From Ridgeia piscesae (lineage: Eukaryota > Annelida > Polychaeta > Sabellida > Siboglinidae): 64,000 bases of DNA. Each line of letters opens with the position of its first letter. Position 1 is the first letter of the stretch. Positions 1 through 12,412 of this stretch are shown one piece after another. The stretch is taken from positions 90,001 through 154,000 of the forward strand of contig JAODUO010001065.1 in the NCBI GenBank assembly GCA_025642075.2, written 5' to 3'. Below the pieces are notes generated by a model. That model was not told where the DNA came from. It did not search any database and saw only the letters and a program-made list of their open reading frames with translations. Position numbers and translations under genes: made by a program.

Positions 1-927
1 CAGGTAGCCGCCGAATCTGCATCAAATTTCGAGCCCCAAAATGTTGCACGATGTTCAGACGATTTAGGTGACGATAGTTTATTCCGAATAGCATCGCACA
101 TAATCGAGTCGCCATGTCACTAGTCCATATACCAAGCTCTCACATACAGTGGTGGTAACATAATGTCACATCTGCAATTCGTAACAGATGATAATAAGCG
201 GTGCGACACACGTTGGCTCCTTGTGACGTTATAATATATAGATCCAAGGTCTCGTATAACGGGGGAATAATCTGTGACTTATTCCATGCTTCCTGTCCGA
301 TATCGTATCATCTTTAAGGTCTATTCAGTTACATACTTGGCACTTTCTCATAAGCAACCGTCGTATTTACGTTCACTGCTTTTCTGTAAAAAAAAAAAAA
401 CTATCCAGCTTCGATCATCTAGTTCTGATTTGCTATAAATAAGGCATTACCAATACTGGGACTAAGGCTTTTTCTGTAACTGTATCTACTCTTTGGAATA
501 TGCTTCCTTAATTTCTTGTGTAAGATCTGTTTGCAATATTGCTACATTCCGCCATTATTTTCAAATAAAACTTTACAACCTTGCCTATCCACCATAGCTC
601 CATGGCATATTAATTAATCAATTAATCAACCAATCGATCGAACGACTGATCGATCAATCAATCTGTTTTCAGCTAGACTTGTTTAAAGATTCTGAGATCG
701 AGTAACTCACTCTCACGAAAATTGTACAGAAATGTGGCATGATGGATAGAAACTAAAATTGCGTTTTAGGACGATTTTTTTTCCAACTAAAAGCTTAACA
801 TACATTGGCTTCAGACTAGCCAAATGAAAATATGTAACTAGCGTGGATGTTGTGTAACCAGGATATGTTTAATCACAGCATATATGTGTGTATAACATAA
901 AATAAATACTAGTATGGATGATAAACC

Positions 928-931
<4 letters not shown>
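1..931. other. Unassigned AT-rich DNA, no gene seen
   Basis: No open frame with splice signals or family resemblance was seen on either strand. The stretch contains an A-run near 388-401 and a degenerate run of short ATTAATCAA and GATCGATCAAT motifs near 608-662. It may be intergenic or intronic to a gene lying to the left. Confidence 0.5.

Positions 932-997
<66 letters not shown>
932..997. repeat. (TA)33 microsatellite
   Basis: An uninterrupted TA run of 66 bp, one of many (TA)n runs in the window. It can form a self-complementary cruciform and is probably length-variable. Confidence 0.97.
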
Positions 998-1000
<3 letters not shown>

Positions 1001-2227
1001 TGCATTGTCTACCTGACGTTGTAGATGCACTATTGTAGACAGAGCTGGCTATATTATATCACACAAGAGCTTTGTTACGCCTGTAAAGAGCAGAAGGAAA
1101 GTGCCGGATGTCGTCTTCCAGCATATTACTAAATGGGTAAGTCTCCCCGTTGGTTCAGAGCAAAACGATACGATATAATTAAGTGCCACTGCTGTCGTAG
1201 GGAGTGATATGGAATGATTACTGATACTTAGTTATAACATAAAAATTGTTATTGTGAAGTCACTTCTAAAGCTGCTGCTGATACGATGTAACTTGTACTG
1301 GTGTAAAACCAGTACGACGTGTACAGCTACAAATACACGTATAGGCAAGTCTAACTATACAACATGCAGCAATCAACACAATTTGCACTTCATCGAAGAT
1401 TGAAATACCATACTAACGCCAATTAATCAGGGAAAACCTAATGCAATTGAGAAATACTAACAACAATGTGTAAATCTTTTACAAGTAATCGTTTCATTTA
1501 TTAGGTACTACATTATCCATACTTACAAGCTACATTTACGGTATATACATTTCTATGCATGGGAGATTGCGGCAAGGAGCTGCCGTGGCATAAGTCCCCT
1601 TTGTATTTCCAAAGTTAAAAGTGGTGGATATCTGTCTATGTAATGTAATATTTCAACAACGTGACGCTTCTGCTTAAATTGTTGACACAAACAAAATAAT
1701 AAATTAAAAATATCTTCAAGTTCTGGTGCATGTTTGTTGTACTATTTTTGTATTGTTTTAATAAAGTGTAGAAAGGGCATGACTACGTGTAGGGGTGCTA
1801 AGCATGTGTGGGTATTAAAAGAGCGCCGAAAGAAGTAAGTAAACTAACGATAGCGACGTAAAACGTTAAAACACTACTAAGAGATGAAACGTAACAGCAT
1901 TGGTAGAATCAGCATTAGTCCCTGAGTACCAGAACCTGTGCAAAACAGTGCTACAAGCTGAAGATAGTGGACAAATATATATCGGTTTCGCTCATCAGTA
2001 GTTCATTATTATATGACAATATTATCATCGACCAAATAACTAACTTCACATCGATATCAGTAAGTAATTAACATATCAACGGATGTCATCCCGACATTCC
2101 AAAAGTAAACTCGGCGAATGTAACTAACATATTTAATTAACGAATACATATTCTTATGGTATCTATGACAATTTGCTAAGTACATCAGCAAATCCTTGGT
2201 TATACATGGAACGTGCTAAGGCACGAG
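998..2227. other. Unassigned DNA, no gene seen
   Basis: Stops occur in all frames throughout. No repeat family or RNA gene was recognised. Confidence 0.4.
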
Positions 2228-3210
2228 TTAGTACTTGTTGAGCGAAGTCTGTGTAACGAGCTGGTTTTTGTGTTTCTCGTTTAGGCTGGTTATACACAGC
2301 TGGTGATGGTAATGTCTCCCGAATTGGTGGATGATCAGCAGTTCCCGAATCCCTACATTCTCATCAAGTTTACCTTCACCCATTTGCTCATCTGACTGTT
2401 CAGACTGCTTGTTTCTGTCTTCATCAAGTTCTCCATCGTCCTTTCTCTCATCTAACACCTCAGTCTTCTTGTCTCTACTCTTATCAATCAATTCCATCTA
2501 TAAATTGTATTCTGGATGATCCATATCTCCGGATGTTCCTTCTGACGCACGCTCCAATGCAGCGGGCACAAACTTCCCAGCCTCCGGGTCAAGAGGCTTT
2601 CTCATCACAACCCTCCTCATCAGAATACAATCGCCGTCATCCTATTCAGACTCGGTCAGTGTTGCCTCATCTTAGTTTATCTCAGTGTCGCACACAGACA
2701 CACAACTGCGTCTCGCTGTCCTTGCATCCTCCTGAAGAGTTAGTCGCATTCATGGCACCGAGTCCTTCTCCTTCACAGGTAGCAAAAGGATGTTTACTGG
2801 TAGCAACATGTGTACGAGCAGCCTTTCGCACATTAATTGTTGCATTTGGCTGGATGCTTCCCAGAGAAGTTGAGACCGAAATCCAACTGATGCACTTTCA
2901 GGATATTCTTGAAGACGCTTCTTTTCCTGTCTTTTCCGTTTAAGAGGGTTGGATGCCGGGAATGGGCCAGCTCAGATGTATTTTGGCTGCTTCTTAAGGA
3001 TGGTCATTGTTTTAGTTGCTTTGCGGGTGTGGGCCGTGGCGCATTCCGCGGTTTAGCAGCTGGACACTGGGATTGTTTGTCGCCGTGAGTGGCTGTTCTG
3101 GCCCATGGAGGTACTGGTGTCGTTGAATCCGCTAAGGGGTCAACTGGTAGATTAACATAATTTATTATTTGCCTACTCCGAGCTTCCAACGTACATACTA
3201 CTGTGGTCAC
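2228..3210 (-). other. Unassigned region with scattered charged open frames
   Basis: The minus strand has an 89-codon open frame (2497 down to 2228) rich in Asp, Glu and Lys (contains DERKDDGELDEDRNK) and another short frame at 3210-3004. The plus strand has a 136-codon frame at 2533-2943, but its last part is read through a SINE fragment (2809-2880), so that frame is probably not coding. I recognise no family. The region could be a decayed mobile-element ORF or non-coding DNA. Confidence 0.2.
2809..2880 (+). repeat. Body fragment of tRNA-derived SINE
   Basis: The segment is the reverse complement of the central body of the better preserved SINE at 62770-63105, sharing TGTACGAGCAGCCTTTCG-like and GGCTGGATGCTTCC-like stretches. 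It lies opposite in orientation to the SINE head at 3255-3402, so the two are separate insertions or were rearranged. Confidence 0.6.
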
Positions 3211-3254
3211 TTCAAATGTTGACTTGGTTGATGGTGTCTGACCCGTTTTTTAGC

Positions 3255-3402
3255 CAGGTTCTCATGTGTACAGCTGAGTGAACTAGAGCAATGTAGAATG
3301 AAAACAATTGCCCAAGGTTTTAACACCGCAGCACAGGATTCGAACCCGTTGTTCTCTTAGTCGAGAGTCCGAAGCTCTACCCCTGAGCCATTGCGCTCTA
3401 CA
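3255..3402 (-). mobile_element. tRNA-derived SINE, head portion
   Basis: Read on the minus strand from about 3402, the sequence has a tRNA-like head with a box A-like TGGCTCAGGGG and a perfect box B GGTTCGAATCC, followed by a non-tRNA body shared with 62770-63105. The 3' part of the SINE is missing here. It is not a functional tRNA gene: the arms do not fold as a full cloverleaf and the same unit recurs with degenerate copies in the window. Confidence 0.75.
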
Positions 3403-4645
3403 AAACATAAAGGTACTGTCACCTAAACCAAAACGTTCCCGTCGATGCAACTGATCTATATACTTATGATCAGAGATCGACTCCCGAGGTCACATATTAC
3501 CAAAATGGCCGCGATGCTGACTTCTTCTCCTACCAAGAAAAAACGAATAGATCGATATTCAGCCATGGGAATGTTAATACAAAATTGTAAAACCAAACGG
3601 GAAGTCATTATGATGAACAAAAAAATTAAGATCTCAACGATAAAATGAATGAGAATTAAGAGACACCACTAGCACAATGACAAGAACGTTTTGCCAGGTG
3701 CCATCTGCAACGACCCATTCATGAACAGGGTTTCTACAATCGGCACATTTCGGCAATAATATCATTTGTGTCTGAAATAGCCAACAATGGACCTAACTGG
3801 TAGTTTTCATATAGCCATGCCAATAGTGACTGAATTATGCCGCTAATAGCTAGTTATTGACGTATAGTAATATTACCTGAAAGTGAATGAGTATCGTATA
3901 CTATAACACTCCATTTTCCCGTTGATCACTAGTTTTGTTCCATTTCAATATTGTTATGTTATGCAATGGGACATTATGTAGGGCTGGCTGTTCCCGGCAG
4001 GGGGCAAGAGGCCACTTTTGTAAATAACGATTTTTGAAAGTTATTGCTCTCAAATGTCAATAATGTTTAACACAATCACACGGTAATCGCATGAGAGTAT
4101 CAGAGCATGAAAATGACAAGTATAATGACCAACTGTGCTCATCTTACTATAATAATTATATGTCAAAGACACACAGTACCAATGTCAAACAGCGCAAGTG
4201 ATTTGATAATGTTGTGTTTTATAGTATGGAACAGTCGCCGCCGACCTGATTAAACGCGGTCTGATGAACAAGACTACCTGCTATGACCTGACGACATTGA
4301 CACGTATTACAAAATACCTGGTATATTATTTCAACGTTGTGTCTATCTTATTGTAATGCAAAGTTCCATTTGTAGTGGGCATTTCGCTTCGATTATAGGG
4401 TGTAAAGCTGCCCTTGTAAGCTCAAGGGCATGTAACAACTTCATTTTTTCCTTCGTAGCCATTGCGACATTTGAAAAACGAGAAACCATCTTTACTTTGC
4501 CATTACTACTATTATAAAATAGTACATCTTCCTTCCAATCTGTATTAACTATCTTGCAATATTATGTTATTGGCTTATTTATGTTACTTACTATGTAATG
4601 CATTTCGTATATATTTAATATGTTATTTCTGCCGATATATTTTAG
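3403..4645. other. Unassigned DNA, no gene seen
   Basis: Only short open frames with no family resemblance (for example 3445-3648, 67 codons). No repeats of note. Confidence 0.4.
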
Positions 4646-4843
4646 CTGGTGGAAGATCTGCACATAGACTTGTCTGACCCACAAGCAGACAAAATTGGCT
4701 ATGAAATGTATCATGTGTCGCAAACCAATCTCTATATGTTGTGGAAGTCGAAAATTTCCCCGGAGGTGGAGGCACAGCTGGACACTTGCCAGTGCTCATT
4801 CTGGGTAGCGATACTGTTCATCTTAGCCATGCAATTACGATAA
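4646..4843 (+). CDS. Possible terminal exon with hydrophobic C-terminal tail
   Basis: A consensus acceptor (ATATATTTTAG at 4635-4645) opens a 65-codon frame that ends at TAA (4841-4843). The frame is acidic and hydrophilic (contains DLSDPQADKIGYEMYH) and closes with a cysteine pair and a hydrophobic stretch, CQCSFWVAILFILAMQL, which could be a tail anchor or final membrane helix. No AATAAA follows closely and no upstream exon was identified, so this may be chance. No family recognised. Confidence 0.25.
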   Translation: MVEDLHIDLSDPQADKIGYEMYHVSQTNLYMLWKSKISPEVEAQLDTCQCSFWVAILFILAMQLR

Positions 4844-4999
4844 CCGTAATAATTGTTGTCAGCACTGAATTGTTAAATCATTCTGCAATATAATTTCAAA
4901 TTGTATTGGCAGAAGCATTGCCTAATTATATACCGTATTGATCTGGTATATCCAAGAATCAAAATGCACGGACGCTCACAGACATAAGTACATTGAGTA

Positions 5000-5001
<2 letters not shown>

Positions 5002-5087
<86 letters not shown>

Positions 5088-5100
5088 TGGTGCGTGCGTT
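5002..5100. repeat. (GT)n followed by (GTGC)n microsatellite
   Basis: About 50 bp of pure GT repeats grade into GTGC tetranucleotides. All open frames across it are artefacts of the repeat. Confidence 0.95.
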
Positions 5101-5223
5101 TGAGTACCTGGAGATTGAAGAATTGAGACACCTGTGTTCTGTATATATACACATATTATATATATAAATATATACACCATATATACAATGTTTATATGTG
5201 TATACATATACGTATACATATAC

Positions 5224-5224
<1 letters not shown>

Positions 5225-5308
<84 letters not shown>
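5225..5308. repeat. Compound (TA)n(TG)n microsatellite
   Basis: About 60 bp of TA followed directly by about 24 bp of TG. Confidence 0.95.
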
Positions 5309-5319
5309 ATCTGTATTAG

Positions 5320-5429
5320 GGATCACGCTCAATACCACCGGTCTGTCTTCCATCGCTCGATCCGTCGACGTGTGAGTGTCCTTGTGTCAAGATGGACGAG
5401 TTTAAACTTTGTTCTGCTCACATCATCGG
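5320..5429 (+). CDS. Possible small cysteine-rich internal exon
   Basis: Between an acceptor (CTGTATTAG, ending 5319) and a good donor (GTACGTAAG from 5430) one frame is open for 36 codons and contains four clustered cysteines in TCECPCVKMDEFKLC. The other frames contain stops. The length is short enough for this to be chance and no homologous family is recognised. Confidence 0.15.
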
Positions 5430-5439
5430 GTACGTAAGC

Positions 5440-7225
5440 CATTTCCATTGGTCGTGTATATCGCAGCCTTTTGGGCCTTTCTAACTATTTGTCAACATAA
5501 TGGAATGTAAGAAATAAACTTATACTCAGCGTTGTTTGCGACACAGGGAAAAGTCGCGAGTGTGCCAACCACCACCAGTAATCACAACAAGTGTCTATGA
5601 TTTGAAGAAGAAAGAAGAAAGACTAGTGGCGGCGAATGAACGGTGTTACCCTGTGGCATGTCAACTTTTAACTTCCGAAATGTAGGTTATTTGTCCAGTC
5701 TATCTCTAGTTCAACTAACAAAATTGCAATAGTACGTCTGATAGCAATGATTTCTACTACAGGTTTGTATAATTATAACAAACCCATTCAAAAATCCACG
5801 TTGTCCATTTTAACGTATTGTTAATCGAAAAACTCTGTGTTTTCGGGGGGTTACAGGTAATTTGTAGTGTATGATTTATTACCGTTGACTGTCTTAAAAC
5901 AGTCATGCATGATGCGTAACATTTTAAATTGCAATATGTCAGTTAAAAGATAATACTGTGTACACTGTGTATTGAACGGATGTGTACTAGCAAACTGCGT
6001 CACATCGGTTTGAATCGAAACCCATACGTTTTCTATAGATGCAGTTAACGTTTCTAAATATTCCAAAAGCGATTGATCGAGCCCATCGGCATAAGCTTAT
6101 TAGCAATACTAGAATAACGCAACGCGGATTAACACACAATATTAGGAATGATAGGTGGAATTTGCTGTGCAATTTGAGTTTTTCGGTCAAAAGCAACGAG
6201 GGAGATGAGTGTAAATTTATGTTTATAGAGAGCCTGCGGATGGCATTTGCCGAGCAGAAATAGGATGTATGTGGTGTCTGTGTTATGTGATTTGAAATAG
6301 TGAGCTTCTAAGATTAAACGTCTTGCTGTAATCTTAATTAAAGCAAGTCTTCTAAAAATATATAATGTTTAGTTATGTAACTTACTTTTCAAACGGCGTT
6401 TATTTACATGAATTAATTGCATATTTATTATACAATAACATCCTGTATATTGCTCATTATTTTATCTGTTTTTCTACAATTTTACATTTATCTAACTTAT
6501 AACGTTATTAATTTTTATCTATTCATTTTTTCTTTTATAGGCTACTTAGATATGCTAATATATGTACAAATTGTATATGGGTTTTTACCTGAAATAAATG
6601 TATTAGTATTCGTATTCGTTAACATGCAAATATTTTCATATTTTGCATTAATTTGTATGTGACAACACATGACTCCGTTCCTTAAGTCACTGTATAAAAA
6701 GCCTAGGTGTTTATTAAATTGCATGCTAGAGAGCAGAGGGTGATTCGACTTGGTTCTACGTACCAAAGGCCTTTTGTTTCAATAGGTTGACTTTTCACTT
6801 CTTGCAACTACGTTTCACTGGATGTTGAGAGTCTTTTCACTAAAAATACATTTTGAGTAATTTCGTGACCATCAGGTTGAAACTGTACCGTGGATATCGG
6901 CTCTTTCAGACTCACCATTTAATTAATATGGTTAAACTTTGATAATGACACCATTATATTAGAACATTCTTTGCTCCGATCTGCACATTTGCTAGCTCGT
7001 CTTCTGGGATCAGTATTTTTGTTCTGTGGCTGCGTTGTCTGGAAATATTGCGTTCTCACACGGTCTCGTCATGCATCACTAACAGTTGCAATATCAGTGA
7101 ACGACTGAATACCATCTCATGTATCCACGATCATCCTTCTAGTTTCGCAGTTTTCTTAACGTTGTTAGTGTTTCTAATAAGACGCCCAACATCGGAGTTG
7201 TCTCAGGGCCAAAGCGGAAGTTACA
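5440..7225. other. Unassigned DNA, no gene seen
   Basis: Only short unrelated open frames (for example 6039-6263, 74 codons, plus). AT-rich, with no structured repeats. Confidence 0.4.
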
Positions 7226-7700
7226 ACGTTCTTAGTGGTTCCGGCAACTTCCAGTCCAGTAGCTTGACAGGCGATGCATTGCTGCGTGGTTTGCTCTGCC
7301 ATTTCGTCGATATTGTGAACCATACCTTTTTCCCAAAGGAAGCGTTTTGTCTTAATGATTCCCTTGTGTCCTCCATGAACCAGATGAATATGTTTCTATT
7401 GAAGTGTTTTGGGCAACACCAGTCGCGTTCCTTTAAAAATTGTATCAAATGAGACTAATAGTTCACTCTAAACATTGCTGACTAAGTGCATTTCTGGAAC
7501 ATTATACGGATCGCCCGAGTACTGAATGCGGTTTACGATTTCTTGTAGCATTTTGTCAATAAGAGCTTCATTTTTCACCTCTTCCGGTCTTGTTGCATTA
7601 GGAACAATGTGTTATGCGATGACGTTCATATGTGCATTATGTGATGCGTGTTCCGAATCTGATTTGCAGGGAAGTGGGTCGCATGTCATCAAATCAGCGA
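7226..7700 (-). pseudogene. Gypsy-type retrotransposon pol relic (RNase H/integrase junction)
   Basis: On the minus strand a broken frame matches the linker before integrase and the integrase zinc-binding domain of Ty3/Gypsy elements. The HHCC signature is visible: HGGH at 7377-7366, then KGIIKTKRFL, then CIAC at 7278-7267. Upstream on the same strand are KGTRLVLPKTLQ and an ATRPEEVKNEALIDKMLQEI-like helix typical of the segment before it. Frameshifts and an in-frame stop just before the HGGH motif make it inactive. The integrase core and LTRs were not found, so this is a small isolated fragment. Confidence 0.8.
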
Positions 7701-8232
7701 GATTGTTTTAGTTTTAGAAAAGTAAACGTTTGTTTATATTTAATACAATACTGGTTTAAAATAAAATGTGCATGCACACTTGTAATTGTATTATTGCTAC
7801 GTGTATATTTATTTGTGAAAATACAAATACTTATTATATATATCGTATTAATTAAGTTATCAATATATATTCAATAAATATGCGTATAATAGTAATAATT
7901 TTAAACCAATATTGTATTAAATATAGAAACAGTTACTTTTGTAAAACGAAAACAATCCCGTTGATTGGATAAATTGCAAATCAGATTCAGCATTCTCTTT
8001 TGCCTTTTCCATCGCCAGCTGACATTTTAATTAGCTCACGTTGCATGATATTCACGAAGTCAGATGTGAAGCGCATTATGCATAACAATGTGATTAGCGG
8101 CATATGTGTGGAATTTCGGCATCCATGGAGTTAGGTATGATTTGTTAGTATACTGTTTTTTGCCATATCCACGTATGTAATATATTACCTTTTGTTGACG
8201 TACTGTTCTTTTGTTTGAAATAAAGATATATG

Positions 8233-8237
<5 letters not shown>
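7701..8237. other. Unassigned AT-rich DNA
   Basis: No open frame or repeat family recognised. Confidence 0.4.

Positions 8238-8308
<71 letters not shown>
8238..8308. repeat. (TA)n microsatellite flanking TIR element
   Basis: About 35 TA units directly abutting the left terminal inverted repeat of the element at 8309-9007. Confidence 0.95.
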
Positions 8309-8312
<4 letters not shown>

Positions 8313-9004
8313 TAAACGCCGCGTACGGGAGACCAGTTATGCATATAGAACCGCGTACGGGAGACCGCTGTTGTAAGGAGACCGGAGCCTTTATTTTATA
8401 TTTTGATTGGTTTTGTGCACGTTTATTGCAGACACTTGTATATATTTATGTGCATAAGGCGCGTACGGGATCCCGGCAGAGAAGTGCTTATAGTTTAAAC
8501 GTTTTGCTATATATTGATTGAGTACTATATGTTTGTTTGATATGTATTAATTTTAATAAATATATACACATTAATAAAACAAATATTTAACGGATCTCCT
8601 AGCCATACGTTGTACATTTGTTAAATGCGGCGCTGCCAATTTGTATATCTGCATATATATATATATATATATATTTACGTTGTTATTGTTGTATTGGGTT
8701 TTGGATATACCAGGTCGGCGTTAAATATATACTACTGCAAATAAGTATAACTAATAAATAACTTCCGATTACACACCGGTCTCCCGTACGCGTCATCTAA
8801 GCATATAGGTTATAAGGACACCGATTGTTGTGTATAATATGTTATTTATTATAATATCATAACAATATTGTAGTATGTGGAGTGTATTTGTATTACAGAC
8901 AATGTTCCAATTATACATAATTGGAAAATCAGTTACATAAAAAATATACGGCCGGTCTCCTGTAGGCGGTCGTATATGCACTGGTCTCTCTATGCAGCAT
9001 TTAG

Positions 9005-9007
<3 letters not shown>
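8309..9007. mobile_element. Non-autonomous DNA element with ~60-bp TIRs, set between two (TA)n runs
   Basis: The left end (8309-8370) and the reverse complement of the right end (9007-8945) align through TAAGGYTAAAYGC, AGACCAGT.ATGCATATA and a second GGAGACCG block. The motif CGCGTACGGGAGACC occurs twice in the left arm, a variant CGCGTACGGGATCCCGG lies near 8460 and inverted copies lie near 8777-8796 and 8949-8970. No coding capacity. Both ends touch long TA runs (8238-8308 and 9008-9070), so the element targeted TA or the TA target duplications expanded. A short (TA)n is internal at 8653-8674. Confidence 0.65.

Positions 9008-9070
<63 letters not shown>
9008..9070. repeat. (TA)n microsatellite
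   Basis: About 31 TA units abutting the right terminal inverted repeat of the element at 8309-9007. Confidence 0.95.
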
Positions 9071-9075
<5 letters not shown>

Positions 9076-10429
9076 ATATTGTTTTCTTTCCAGGAATTGA
9101 CATTTCATGATGAAAATGATTATCTGCTACGTCGTTTATAGGATCCTGAGAAGTGAGAATTGATGATGTTGACGTGTTGCAGTAGTTGCCATCTGATATC
9201 CGGTTGTCAATGGTGCTCCGTCTCTGCAGCTGGTGAAGATATCTCGCTGAGTTACTGCTCAGAAATTCAAAAGTGTTTCTTTGGCATGGAAAACCACCCA
9301 GGCCCGTATGCAGGTATGGTACTATTAGTATTATGTTGATAGACATCGTTTTTGATGAGCGGTAGGCACCGTCTATTGAGCTGACCTAATAGTCTAGTTG
9401 GAAGGAGTGGTTACCGTGCACCCCCCCAGATATATACTTTTAATCGGTGTCACTACATCGGGAAAAAAATACGTAGAAAACGATTTGTCATGTTAACAAG
9501 TCAGCAAAATGTCCCACGTATCATTCTGTGTGCAAATTAGTGCCGCATTAATCATAAATCAAATCTTCAGTCTATCTCGGCCAATATTGCAAATAACTGC
9601 ACAAATAAAGTGTTCTGACCCAAGTGTTCAGGGTAAATTATCATTATAAGAAAATTCCTGAATTAACACCGTGTGTTCTTGGCATGTCATAGTTATGTTG
9701 TTCTATAGTGCCAATATTACCAAAAATATGACTTTTTTGCTGTATCGCAGCCAATTTTTGCAGGTGCATCGAGAGGGGTTTATAGGGCATTAACTTAAGA
9801 AATCCTGTTGTTTACGAGTAAATATTCAACTGGGGATCAATTCAAGCTTTTGTGAATACGGACTCATTTATTGATCTAGATAAATAGCAAGCCCGAACGA
9901 TATTTCCTGACCTGCCGCGCTTCACCCTTCCGTGGGCTTCAAGGTGATAATTGTCAAAACATCATTCACCATTCACTGAAATCGTAAATGTCAAATTCGT
10001 CCTGATCTTCCTCCTCCTCCTCTTCTTCCTATTCACGACCACCAGTGTCCAGGAGATGAATCAGTGAGTTTGTTAGGACAGGATCGTAAGACCACACCGG
10101 TTCCAACACTACATCGTGAGTTCTTATCCACCCTTGCCCAACATCGTATGGTTTCAGCTTTTCCAGGATGGGTTCGTTAGCTTACTTGCTCGCGGTGGTT
10201 CACACGCTGAATGTGCGGCTTCAAAGCAGAGTGCTAGACGAGCCAGGTCGACGTTAGACTTGGAAGTGAGTTTCTCGCCCTCCCTCACCATATTGTTGCA
10301 TATGAATTTGGCACGGACGACGTCCACCGAAGACTCGATTTTGTTCGTACATCATGCAGGTGAACTGTTCCAACGTGAGGCTTGACGTTCCAGTCCTACC
10401 CGTGAAAGCTAGGGTTCTTCTCCAGCTTT

Positions 10430-10870
10430 TCAGGGACCTAGCTTCCCTTTACATTTGAAAGCATTTGTACAGTCTTCTCCAACGCAATAAGACTGACACA
10501 GGGACACAGCGAGATCAAAGAGGTTGACTAGTTGTCGTTGTTTCCCTGACTCCGTATCGAGGTATACAGTTAGCTTGATGGTTTGGGCATGGTAAAGAAG
10601 AAACACGAAGATACCTGTGTCAGGGGCTCTGACCACTGCGTTCTTATATACGAGGATAGTGGCGTGATGGAGGCACAGCACCACTTTCGTATCATAATCT
10701 TCCTGGCTGCTGTAAGTTGTGGGGAGCTCTTCTATGGCAGATCTTCTGGAAGACGCCACCCCAGAAGGGCTGCCATACCCCAAGGACACCCTGTTAATCC
10801 ATCCATGACCATGGCTACGTACCGATTCCAACCTTTTGTTGTGAGATATGGTTACAGGTGTTTAAGGAGG
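10430..10870 (-). pseudogene. Decayed element-borne ORF, possibly nuclease/PIN-like
   Basis: The minus-strand frame (133 codons, 10831 down to 10430) includes QEDYDTKVVLCLHHA, AVVRAPDTGIFVFLLYHAQ, YLDTESGKQRQLVNLFDLA and GEDCTNAFKCKGKLGP. From memory this order (acidic DT box, PDTD box, then GEDCT.AFKGKGK) recurs in multi-copy, element-associated proteins of marine invertebrates that look like PIN/FEN-type nucleases. I cannot verify it here. The second Asp of the PDTD box is Gly, and the reading frame is disrupted on both sides, so it is a relic inside the inverted-repeat element. Confidence 0.4.
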
Positions 10871-11136
10871 TGGTGACACCATCCACAGACTAACAATCCC
10901 CAGGAGTTCGGAGAATATTATTCTGGCAGAACCACCGAACGGGAAGCCGTACGACTTCAAGATGTTCCTGCCAAATGACGGACGACAACAACAAGCAACT
11001 CTACCAACTCCTGTTGCGAGTATGGTGTGGTTAACAGGCAGCTTCAAGGCTGGAGAGACCCGAGATGCCAGTGCTAATCGTAGAAGGGAAAGCCCATCAA
11101 CTCGTCTCATCGAGGCGAAGTGAGTTGTAAGGCCGT

Positions 11137-11171
11137 ATTATAATAATAATAATTATTATTATTATTATTAT

Positions 11172-11211
<40 letters not shown>

Positions 11212-11228
11212 TGTTGTTGTTGTTGTAT

Positions 11229-11288
<60 letters not shown>

Positions 11289-11346
11289 CAGTAGCAGTAG
11301 CAGTAGCAGTAGCAGTAGCAGTAGCAGTAGCAGCAGTAGCAGTAGC

Positions 11347-11392
<46 letters not shown>

Positions 11393-11396
11393 ATAT
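11137..11396. repeat. Trinucleotide array (TAA/TTA, TAG, TTG, CAG mixture)
   Basis: About 260 bp of trinucleotides that change type along the array: TAA and TTA, then TAG, TTG, TAG, then alternating CAGTAG, then TAG again. This fits nested expansions. The 105-codon poly-Thr frame on minus is an artefact. Confidence 0.95.
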
Positions 11397-12249
11397 TACG
11401 CAAATATCGCATTATTATTATCATAGGTCATATCATATATGCCACTCTGCTTTGAAGCTGCACTTTCAGCTTGTGAACCACCGCGTGCACGTGAGCTGAC
11501 GAACCCATCCTGGAAAAGCCGAAACCTCATAATGATGGGCAAGGGTTGATAAGGACTGAAGATATAGTGTGGTCCTGCGATCCTAGCCAACCAAACTCAC
11601 TGGCTGATCTCCTGCCAGACACTGATGATCGTGAAGAGGAAGAGGAGTAGGAGGAGAAGGGGGGGAGGAGATTGACGAGAACGAATTTGCTATTGACGAT
11701 TTCAGTGAATGGTGAATGATGTCCTGACAATTATCACCTTGAAGCCCGTGAGATAACTTAGTTGATAAGTGAACTTCGTTGAATTTCTGTATTCACTGTA
11801 CCTTGATTAACCCCCAGTTTAACATTTGCTCGTAAAACAACACGATTTCTTAAGTTACTTGCAATATTGGCAGCGAAAAATCCCATTTTCGGTCATGCTG
11901 GCATTTTAAAATGTCTTCATTAACTACACACGTAGTTAATTCAGAAATGGTTCATAATGAACTTTGACCCTGAAAACATGGGCCTGGACATCATATTTGT
12001 CAATATGTGCAATATTGGCCGAGATAAACTGAAAAATAGATTTGTCAATAATGGCGGCATGTATTTGCATACAAATGATACGTGGGATTTTGCCGACTTA
12101 TTAACATAGCAAATCATTGTCTACGTATTTTATCCGATCTAGTGACACCAATTAAAAGTATATTTCCGGGGGGTGCACGGTACCCCCTCATTCCGACTGC
12201 ACTATACATGCTTCCCATCACACATGCGCCCACGATATAAAATTTGAAA

Positions 12250-12251
<2 letters not shown>

Positions 12252-12298
<47 letters not shown>

Positions 12299-12338
12299 TG
12301 TGAATTATTTTGTTAATAAGTAAAAATAATTCAATATA

Positions 12339-12385
<47 letters not shown>

Positions 12386-12412
12386 TGTGAATTATTTTGT
12401 TAATAAGTAAAG
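12252..12412. repeat. Two (TA)n runs separated by a repeated CATGTGAATTATTTTG unit
   Basis: (TA)n at 12252-12296 and 12342-12382, each followed by CATGTGAATTATTTTGTTAA. A third copy of the same unit lies between the next pair of (TA)n runs at 12739-12754, so the (TA)n and its flank were duplicated together. Confidence 0.85.

Larger units (their letters stand above)
9345..12251. mobile_element. Large inverted-repeat (foldback-like) element
   Basis: The outer ~800-900 bp on each side are diverged inverted copies. Left arm about 9345-10255 and right arm about 11425-12251 share, in opposite orientation, a GTACCGTGCACCCCCC block, TATACTTTTAAT, GTGTCACTA, ATACGTAGA, ATTGGCCGAGATA-like, CACCATTCACTGAAATCG and GGATGGGTTCGT-like stretches. 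The centre (10256-11424) holds a decayed minus-strand frame and a trinucleotide array. The outermost ~130 bp of the right arm occurs a third time at 12549-12682, so this end is a repeated unit. The right end abuts (TA)n. Family not assigned. Confidence 0.6.

Noticed and set aside
3300..3402. tRNA gene on minus (box A and box B present), also at 63000-63105 and 31085-31150
   Set aside because: Only the promoter boxes are good; the cloverleaf does not close and the sequence continues into a shared SINE body, so they are SINE heads.
6039..6263. 74-codon frame with AIDRAHR resembling a LINE ORF1 motif
   Set aside because: Only seven residues resemble it; surrounding sequence does not follow any ORF1 I know.
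7048..7452. 134-codon plus-strand frame
   Set aside because: It is the antisense shadow of the Gypsy integrase relic on minus.
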